DNA from: Streptosporangiaceae bacterium
GTDB taxonomy: Bacteria > Actinomycetota > Actinomycetes > Streptosporangiales > Streptosporangiaceae
Assembly (NCBI GenBank): GCA_025934635.1
Contig: JAICWX010000183.1
Coordinates: forward strand, 1 to 17,687
Length of the DNA stretch: 17,687 nt
Reading direction: 5' to 3'
Shown here: positions 12,848 through 17,687 of the stretch, one piece after another
Layout of the letters: each line of letters starts with the position of its first letter
Position numbering within the stretch: position 1 is the first letter of the stretch
Program-made: the position numbers and the translations under genes
Notes under the pieces: generated by a model
Told to the model about the DNA's origin: nothing
The model's database searches: none
Seen by the model: the letters and a program-made list of their open reading frames with translations, nothing else

Positions 12848-14386
12848 ATGCTGACACGCCGGACATTCCTGCAACTGATGGCCGCCTCGACCGGAGTAGC
12901 GCTCACCGGCTCGGAATTCCTCGCCCAGACCGCCGCCAACGCCGCCCCGGCCCTGTCGCCGAACGGCTCGAACGGCATCAAGCACGTCGTCATACTGATG
13001 ATGGAGAACCGCTCCTTCGACCACTTCCTGGGCTGGCTGCCCGGGGCCGACGGCCGTCACGACATGACCTACCTGTCGACGGACGGCAACCATTACCCCA
13101 ACTACCGGCTGGCGCCGGACTTCCAGGGCTGCGGGTACAGCGACCCCGACCACAGCTGGGAAGGCTTCCTGGTCCAGCGCAACTTCGGCAAGATGGACGG
13201 CTTCCTGCAGCGGCCCACCGCCCCGGCCGACAACCCGGGGGTGACGCTGGCCAAGGCCAACACCTTCCCGGTCGGCTATTACACGAACCTCAATCCCGAC
13301 CGCAGCCGCAAGGCCATCCCCGACCTGCCCGTCATCGGCGCCCTGGCCGAGCATTACACGGTCCTGGACCGGTATTTCTGCTCCTTCGCGGGCGAGACCT
13401 TCCCGAACCGGTTCTACCAGCACGCGGCCAGGACCGACCGGGACCACAACTCATTCACGATCTCCTCGCTGCCGACCATCTGGGATCAGCTGTCGCCCAT
13501 TCCCAACACCAAGGGCGTCCCCACCGGCGGGTACTTCTTCCGCGACCTGCCCTACCTGGCGCTGTGGGGCACGAAGTACTTCCCGTTCTGGCACCCGTTC
13601 GCCGATGGGGACGTCGACGCTATCGGGATCCCGGTCACCACCCCGTCGTTCCTCGACACCGTCGCGCAGGGGAACCTGCCGAACGTCAGTTTCGTCGACC
13701 CCGCCTTCGACACCGAAAGCAACGGCACGGCGGCCGATGACCACCCGCTGGCCGACATCCGGCTCGGCGAGCGGTTCATCGCCGACACCTACCACGCCCT
13801 GGCCAGCGCGGGGTACCTGGACGACACGGTGCTGATGGTCACCTTCGACGAGTGGGGCGGGTTCTACGACCACGTGCCGCCGCCGCGGGTCACCGACGAC
13901 ACCAACCCGGCCAACGTCGACCACACCGGCGACGGCACCACCCCGACCGACGGCCAGCTGGTCCCGGACTACACCCAGCTCGGGTTCCGGGTCCCGGCCA
14001 TCGTGATCTCGAACCTGGCCCGCCGCCAGGTGGTCCACCACGGGCCGTTCGAGCACTCCTCGACCCTGAAGCTGATCGAGTCCACGTTCGGGCTGAACCC
14101 GCTCACGGCCCGGGACGCGAACGCCCTGAACCTGGGCCTGGTCCTGGACCGCTCCCCGCGGCACCATGTGCCGGCCCGCGCCATCCCCACCAGCAGCCAG
14201 GTGCTCGGGCCGGTCAACGATCCCGCCGCGATCTGCAGCGCCGACAGCGTCCAGTCGGTCTCGCCCAACCCGGTCCGGAAAGGCCACCACCCAGGCCCGC
14301 CGCCCCCGTTCTCGCTGCCGGGCTGGCCGACGGGTTCCGGGATGGCCAGCTTCGGCAAGCACTTCAGGAAGGAGCACGAGAGCTAG
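12848..14386 (+). CDS. Exported phospholipase C-like phosphoesterase (PF04185 type)
   Basis: A protein of 512 aa with a Tat signal peptide: TRRTFLQLMAASTGVALTG (twin Arg at 4-5), probable cleavage after ANA near residue 32. The catalytic domain has the phosphoesterase/phospholipase C family blocks: HVVILMMENRSFDHFLGWLP (about 46-65, metal-binding Glu/Asn), FAGETFPNRFY, SFVDPAFDTES, DDHPLADIRLGERFIADTYH, then VTFDEWGGFYDHVPPP and GFRVPAIVISN. Homologues hydrolyse phosphatidylcholine or act as acid phosphatases and arsenate-insensitive phosphodiesterases; substrate choice cannot be read. It is secreted folded through Tat. The start ATG at 12848 places the Arg pair correctly. The gene stands alone and is followed by a hairpin. 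The C-terminus is a Pro-rich basic tail. Confidence 0.93.
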   Translation: MLTRRTFLQLMAASTGVALTGSEFLAQTAANAAPALSPNGSNGIKHVVILMMENRSFDHFLGWLPGADGRHDMTYLSTDGNHYPNYRLAPDFQGCGYSDPDHSWEGFLVQRNFGKMDGFLQRPTAPADNPGVTLAKANTFPVGYYTNLNPDRSRKAIPDLPVIGALAEHYTVLDRYFCSFAGETFPNRFYQHAARTDRDHNSFTISSLPTIWDQLSPIPNTKGVPTGGYFFRDLPYLALWGTKYFPFWHPFADGDVDAIGIPVTTPSFLDTVAQGNLPNVSFVDPAFDTESNGTAADDHPLADIRLGERFIADTYHALASAGYLDDTVLMVTFDEWGGFYDHVPPPRVTDDTNPANVDHTGDGTTPTDGQLVPDYTQLGFRVPAIVISNLARRQVVHHGPFEHSSTLKLIESTFGLNPLTARDANALNLGLVLDRSPRHHVPARAIPTSSQVLGPVNDPAAICSADSVQSVSPNPVRKGHHPGPPPPFSLPGWPTGSGMASFGKHFRKEHES

Positions 14387-14434
14387 CCTCACGGCACGCC
14401 CGAACCCGCCAACCCCTAAACCCTTTGAACCGAA

Positions 14435-14460
14435 CGGGCGGATGGAACCCCACCCGCCCG
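14435..14460 (+). terminator. Probable hairpin terminator after the phospholipase gene
   Basis: CGGGCGG (14435-14441) pairs with CCGCCCG (14454-14460), and an extra TGG/CCA pairing can extend the stem inward. It lies about 50 nt after the stop codon and has no T-run. The rest of the 14387-14619 gap shows no gene. Confidence 0.4.
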
Positions 14461-14566
14461 CTCACCATGTCACGCCGCCGGTGCCCGCAAGGCCCACCGC
14501 CTGACCCCGCTCGGCTGGGCCCTGCTCCTCCGCGCGGCCGACCCGGCCTGACCGGATCGTTCCGGT

Positions 14567-14583
14567 GCCGGACTTGATCCGGC
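14567..14583 (+). promoter_or_regulatory. Candidate operator upstream of the isochorismatase-family gene
   Basis: The inverted repeat GCCGGA-CTTGA-TCCGGC (6-bp arms) lies 36 bp before the ATG. It is a possible binding site for the AraC-type regulator encoded downstream. GC-rich inverted repeats of this size arise by chance in such DNA, so confidence is low. Confidence 0.25.
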
Positions 14584-14619
14584 CTTACGCGGCCGTCTTC
14601 CCGGTCCGATGCTGGTGAC

Positions 14620-15234
14620 ATGACACGCGCTCTTCTCGTTATCGATGTTCAGGAATCGTTCCGGCAGCGCCCGCTGTGGGCCGCCATCTCCAACCCCGGC
14701 ATCGCCGCCGACGTCGCCCGCCTCGTCGACGGCGCCCGGGCCCGCGGCGACCTGGTCGTGTGGGTGCTGCACACCGAGCCCGGGACCGGGAACTCGTTCG
14801 ACCCGGCCAGCGGCCACGTCCGCTACCTGGACCCGCTCGCGCCGCAGGCCGGCGAGCCGCAGCTGACCAAGACCTCGCACAACGCGTTCACCACGACGAA
14901 CCTCCAGCAGCTGCTCACCCAGCACGGCATCACCGAGGTCGTCGTCTGCGGCATCCGCACCGAGCAGTGCTGCGAGACCACGGCCCGGCTCGCGTCCGAC
15001 CTCGGCTACCAGGTCACGTTCGTCACCGAGGCCACCGCGACCAACCCGATCCCGCACCGTGACGCCCCGGCGGACCAGACGGTCGAGGAACTGCTCGCGG
15101 ACCCGCGCACCCTGCCGTCCCGCGCGGTCATCGAGCGGACCGAGTACGCGCTGGCCGGCCGGTTCGCGACCATAGCCACCATCGCCGCGGTCACCGGCCA
15201 GGCCGGCCGGTCGGCTATCCTGACCAGATCGTGA
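14620..15234 (+). CDS. Isochorismatase-family cysteine hydrolase
   Basis: A protein of 204 aa with the catalytic triad positions of the family: D9 in ALLVIDVQESF, K84 in QLTKTSHNAF and C117 in VVVCGIRTEQCCETTARLAS, plus the cis-peptide-like VVVCGIRTE turn. Members hydrolyse C-N or vinyl-ether bonds (nicotinamidase, N-carbamoylsarcosine amidase, isochorismatase); the true substrate is unclear. It is cytosolic, with no signal peptide. A second cysteine directly follows the catalytic one. The ATG at 14620 is the natural start, as the first beta strand begins at residue 3. The stop overlaps the GTG of the next gene by 4 nt, so the hydrolase and the DJ-1/AraC regulator form one coupled operon. Confidence 0.93.
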   Translation: MTRALLVIDVQESFRQRPLWAAISNPGIAADVARLVDGARARGDLVVWVLHTEPGTGNSFDPASGHVRYLDPLAPQAGEPQLTKTSHNAFTTTNLQQLLTQHGITEVVVCGIRTEQCCETTARLASDLGYQVTFVTEATATNPIPHRDAPADQTVEELLADPRTLPSRAVIERTEYALAGRFATIATIAAVTGQAGRSAILTRS

Positions 15235-16169
15235 CTAAGGTCGTCTTCCTGCTCGTCCCCGGCCTGCACCTGCTGGACCTGGCCGGGCCCGCCCAGGCCT
15301 TCGGCACCGCCGCCGACCTCGGCTGCGGCTACGAGCTGGCCTACGTCGCCGAGACCGAAGACGTCCGCACGGCCCAGGGCGTCACCCTGCAGGCCGCCAC
15401 CCAGTGGCCCGCGCTCACCCGGGACGACCTGATCATCGTCCCCGGCTGGCGGTCCGGTACCGGGATCGCCGGCACCGGTCCGCTGACCGGCGCCACCCTG
15501 GAGGCGCTCGCCGCCCATCACACCCGGGGCGGCACGGTCGCCAGCGTCTGCGCCGGAGCCGACGCCCTCGGCCGGGCCGGCCTGCTCGACGGCCGCCGCT
15601 GCACCACCCACCACGACATCCAGGACGAGCTCGCGAAGCGCTACCCGCGGGCCACCGTCGTCCGCGACGTCCTCTACGTGGTCGACGACCGCGTCGCCAC
15701 CTCCGCCGGGATCGCCAGCGGCATCGACCTGGCCCTGCACCTGATCGCCGTCCGGGACGGCCCGGCCACGGCCGCCCGGGCCGCCCGCGAGATGGTCGTC
15801 TACGCTCGCCGCAACGGCGACGAACACCAGGCCAGCGCCATGCTCCGGCACCGCAGCCACCTCAGCGACACCGCCCACCACGCCCAGGATCACATCGAGG
15901 CCCGGTACGCCGCCCCGCTGCCCCTGGCCGAGATCGCCAGCACCTGCGGCGTGAGCGAGCGCACCCTCACCCGCAAGTTCACCGAGGCCACCGGCGTCAC
16001 CCCGCTGCGCTACCAGCAGCTCCTGCGCCTGGAACGAGCCGAGCACCTGATCAGCCACGGCGCCACCGTCGAATCCGCCGCCCGCACCGTCGGCTTCACC
16101 GACGCCCGCATGCTCCGCCGCCTCCGCTCCCGCCCCCAGCTAACCCCACCCGCCCCCACCAGCCCCTGA
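15231..16169 (+). CDS. GlxA-type transcriptional regulator (DJ-1/PfpI domain + AraC HTH)
   Basis: A protein of 312 aa. Residues 1-170 are a DJ-1/PfpI amidotransferase-like domain: VVFLLVPGLHLLDLAGPAQA, IIVPGW and the nucleophile-elbow-like SVCAGADALGRAGLLDGR (C107), then TTHHDIQDEL. Residues about 215-303 hold the AraC double HTH: LAEIASTCGVSERTLTRKF then TGVTPLRYQQLLRLERAEHL and VESAARTVGFTDARMLRRL. The fusion is typical of GlxA-like activators, where the first domain is a sensor and not a proven enzyme. The GTG start overlaps the hydrolase stop (GTGA), indicating translational coupling. It probably regulates the hydrolase operon. The C-terminus ends in a short Pro-rich tail. Confidence 0.93.
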   Translation: MTKVVFLLVPGLHLLDLAGPAQAFGTAADLGCGYELAYVAETEDVRTAQGVTLQAATQWPALTRDDLIIVPGWRSGTGIAGTGPLTGATLEALAAHHTRGGTVASVCAGADALGRAGLLDGRRCTTHHDIQDELAKRYPRATVVRDVLYVVDDRVATSAGIASGIDLALHLIAVRDGPATAARAAREMVVYARRNGDEHQASAMLRHRSHLSDTAHHAQDHIEARYAAPLPLAEIASTCGVSERTLTRKFTEATGVTPLRYQQLLRLERAEHLISHGATVESAARTVGFTDARMLRRLRSRPQLTPPAPTSP

Positions 16170-16233
16170 CCCACCCGTCCTACCCCACCCACGGGACCCT
16201 GGCCGGCAACGAGCAGAACCTCACCACGCCGAG

Positions 16234-16626
16234 CTAATGTCTCGTGCCTGGCCGGGGCTGGGTAGCGCCTCGCAGAACGGCCGTAATGTCATCGACCGCG
16301 TCGAGCCGGCCCGCCGCAACGTTCATCACCAGCTCATAAGCAGCGTCGTTGGTGAAAGTCAGGCGGCGGCCGTTGAGACCGTAGAAGGCAATCACGGCAG
16401 CTAGTGCGAGGCGCTTGTTGCCGTCTATGAGAGCGTGGTTGCGCGCTATGGAATGCAGCAGCGCCGCTGCTTTAGCGTCGAGATCGGGGTAGGCGTCTTT
16501 GCCGAACGCGGTGGCCTGGGGCCGGGCCAAGGCGGCCTCGAGCAGGCCGTAATCGCGCACCGAATAGCCGGGCCCGAGGGTGCGCTCGGCCACGTGCAGG
16601 AGTTCGGGCAGGGTTAGGTAGATCAC
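16234..16626 (-). CDS. doc: Doc-type toxin (Fic/Doc fold)
   Basis: A protein of 130 aa of normal Doc length. The core motif HALIDGNKRLALA (about residues 64-76) is the Doc form of the Fic motif (HxFxDxNKR), with the catalytic His at 64 and the phosphate-binding GNKR. The N-terminal Y..T..E.LHVAERT and the DYGLLEAALARPQATAFG stretch are also typical. Doc proteins inactivate EF-Tu by phosphorylation, and growth arrest follows unless the antitoxin is present. The GTG start overlaps the antitoxin stop (GTGA), so synthesis of toxin depends on prior antitoxin translation. The Phe of the motif is replaced by Leu (HALI), which is common in chromosomal homologues. No flanking transposase is visible. 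Confidence 0.93.
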   Translation of the reverse strand: MIYLTLPELLHVAERTLGPGYSVRDYGLLEAALARPQATAFGKDAYPDLDAKAAALLHSIARNHALIDGNKRLALAAVIAFYGLNGRRLTFTNDAAYELVMNVAAGRLDAVDDITAVLRGATQPRPGTRH

Positions 16627-16826
16627 CTACCGAGCCGCTCGAGCGCCTCGGCGTAGCGGGGCAGCTCCTCATCGAGCACGCTGTCAAGAAGCTCGGCGCG
16701 GCTATGGTTCTCTACGTACTCGCGGATAGCTTGGCGGGCCACGTCCTGCATGGACCGGTGTTCAAGCTCGGCGCGACGGCGCAGCGCCTCGGTCTCGTCT
16801 TCCGCCAGCCGCAAGGTCATCGCCAT
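16623..16826 (-). CDS. Ribbon-helix-helix antitoxin of the Doc toxin
   Basis: A protein of 67 aa. MAMTLRLAEDETEALRRRAE contains the RHH beta strand (MTLRL) and first helix; SMQDVARQAIREYVENHSR forms the second helix. The C-terminal DEELPRYAEALERLG is the likely toxin-neutralising segment. It binds DNA as a dimer and represses its own promoter, and it neutralises Doc in complex. The ATG at 16826 is chosen; a second ATG two codons later is equally possible. The start overlaps the 3' end of the arabinofuranosidase gene by 10 nt, and the operator lies directly upstream. Most Doc partners are Phd-type; an RHH partner is also known in actinobacteria. Confidence 0.88.
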   Translation of the reverse strand: MAMTLRLAEDETEALRRRAELEHRSMQDVARQAIREYVENHSRAELLDSVLDEELPRYAEALERLGR

Positions 16827-17687
16827 AAGGTGATGGTATCATCGGTGATACCACGCAAGCGCAGCATGTTCCAGGACAGCGCCGGCAGCGCTAGGCGCAG
16901 CACACCGCCGTCCACTGAGATATCGTCCCCTTCGCGCGGCACGACCCGGTCCGGCGCGTCCTGGGTATTAGCCGCCGACGGCTCGTCGTCGCCGATATAG
17001 GTATGGCGCGCGACCCGCAGCGCCGGCAGCGACCGCACGTCGATCGCGACCGGCAGCGGCTCGCGCTGGTCGCGGTTCACCGCGAATACCGTCAGCTCGT
17101 CGCCCGAATCGGACAGCACCGCGACCGCGTCGGCCGTCGGCACGGCACCGAAGGCCGCAGTGTCGTGTTCCGGCCCGGCGACCGGTGTCTGCAGCACGGT
17201 TCCCCGGCCGTACCGGCTGGTCAGCGCGAACGGGTGGAAGATCGTCTGCCGCCACGACGGGCCGCCCGGCTCGGACCGGATCGCCCCGATCGCGTTCACC
17301 AGCTGCGCCAGGCACGCCATGCGCACCCGGTCGGCGTGCCGGAGCAGGCTGATCAGCAGGTTGCCGGCCACCACCGCGTCGGTCAGGTCGTAGGTGTCCT
17401 CGATCAGCCGCGGCGCCCGTTCCCACTCGCCGCCGGGCTGGAAGCCCATCGTGTGCCAAACGTTCCACTCGTCGAACGACAGGTTGATCCGCTTGGCGTG
17501 CCGGCCCTTGGCCCGCACATGATCGGCCGTGGCGATGACGTCCTCAATAAAGCTGTCCATGCCGGTGGCACAGGCCAGGAAGCTGGCCCGGTCGTGCTCG
17601 TGCTCGGTGTAGTACGAATGCAGCGAGACGTAGTCGACGTGCTCGTAGCAGTGCGCGAGCACCGTCGCCTCCCAGTCGCCGAAGCTC
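16817..17687 (-). CDS. GH51 alpha-L-arabinofuranosidase, C-terminal part (5' end beyond window)
   Basis: The frame is open at the window edge and encodes about 290 residues to a stop at 16817. SFGDWEATVLAHCYEHVDYV, LHSYY and NLSFDEWNVWHTMGF belong to the GH51 TIM barrel, with the glutamate of FDEWNVW as the expected nucleophile. The C-terminal beta-sandwich follows (ALTSRYGRGTVLQTPV, ELTVFAVNRDQREPLPVAID, LPALSWNMLRLR). Such enzymes remove terminal arabinofuranose from plant arabinan or arabinoxylan and are usually cytosolic. Members normally end near SWNxxRL; here eleven more residues (GITDDTITLWR) are encoded by the toxin-antitoxin operator DNA. The catalytic acid/base and start lie outside the window. 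Confidence 0.93.
   Translation of the reverse strand, partial: SFGDWEATVLAHCYEHVDYVSLHSYYTEHEHDRASFLACATGMDSFIEDVIATADHVRAKGRHAKRINLSFDEWNVWHTMGFQPGGEWERAPRLIEDTYDLTDAVVAGNLLISLLRHADRVRMACLAQLVNAIGAIRSEPGGPSWRQTIFHPFALTSRYGRGTVLQTPVAGPEHDTAAFGAVPTADAVAVLSDSGDELTVFAVNRDQREPLPVAIDVRSLPALRVARHTYIGDDEPSAANTQDAPDRVVPREGDDISVDGGVLRLALPALSWNMLRLRGITDDTITLWR
16834..16853 (-). promoter_or_regulatory. Palindromic operator of the toxin-antitoxin operon
   Basis: TGGTATCA-TCGG-TGATACCA is a perfect inverted repeat with 8-bp arms, 7 bp upstream of the antitoxin ATG. RHH antitoxins bind such repeats at their own promoter. It lies within the last codons of the arabinofuranosidase gene. Confidence 0.75.

Noticed and set aside
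13451..14392. A 313-codon open frame opposite the phospholipase C-like gene
   Set aside because: It is a composition artefact opposite a gene with a Tat signal and full catalytic motifs.
15006..16058. A 350-codon open frame opposite the hydrolase and GlxA-type genes
   Set aside because: It is Gly/Ala/Asp-rich with no domain, and covers two clear genes on the other strand.

Overview
The window is very GC-rich (strong G/C bias at third codon positions, frequent GTG/TTG starts, short intergenic gaps) and carries families typical of soil actinomycetes: an ECF sigma factor with a coupled membrane protein, an anti-sigma-type HATPase with a MEDS domain, a GlnR-type box before amtB, GH51/GH42 glycosidases and a Tat-exported phospholipase C-like enzyme. 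I infer a large-genome actinobacterium, possibly Streptosporangiales- or Frankiales-like. The genus cannot be read from this sequence alone.

Layout. 1-2500: two small regulator/enzyme sets. One is a MerR regulator divergent from a methyltransferase plus a dihydrofolate-reductase-fold protein. The other is a SnoaL-like protein divergent from a MarR regulator. 2600-4200: a decaying acyl-CoA operon on the minus strand, with an acyl-CoA synthetase tail, a crotonase with an internal deletion, and a BadI-like ring-hydrolase gene carrying two single-base losses. 4283-6282: an ECF sigma gene coupled to a membrane-anchored eight-unit YVTN beta-propeller. 6485-7495: a MEDS + HATPase regulator. 7498-7928: two gene remnants whose broken ends meet (GH42 beta-galactosidase tail and SorC-type regulator tail). 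8106-9523: ammonium transporter amtB with an upstream GlnR-like box and a terminator. 9600-10380: a non-coding accessory stretch with a GC-rich simple-sequence tract, a MITE-like element of about 370 bp, a perfect 23-bp inverted repeat and a likely promoter/operator. 10408-12315: alkB-like gene, TetR regulator and convergent GrpB-family gene. 12316-12847: non-coding, with a second set of the same ATCGATG palindromes and a 21-bp minisatellite. 12848-16169: phospholipase C-like gene, then an isochorismatase-family hydrolase overlapping a DJ-1/AraC (GlxA-type) regulator. 16234-17687: a Doc toxin/RHH antitoxin pair overlapping the 3' end of a GH51 arabinofuranosidase that runs off the window.

How the genes work together. 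Most of the window is small self-contained modules of regulator plus target, each with a palindrome in the expected place (MerR, MarR, GlnR-type, TetR/AlkB, toxin-antitoxin). These alternate with broken genes and repeats, which suggests an accessory region undergoing turnover. I did not find a clearly new multi-gene system. The most interesting points are the ATCGATG repeat family with its MITE-like copy, the AlkB homologue lacking the second arginine of RxxxxxR, the sigma/propeller pair, and the toxin-antitoxin operator that lies inside the last codons of the arabinofuranosidase gene.
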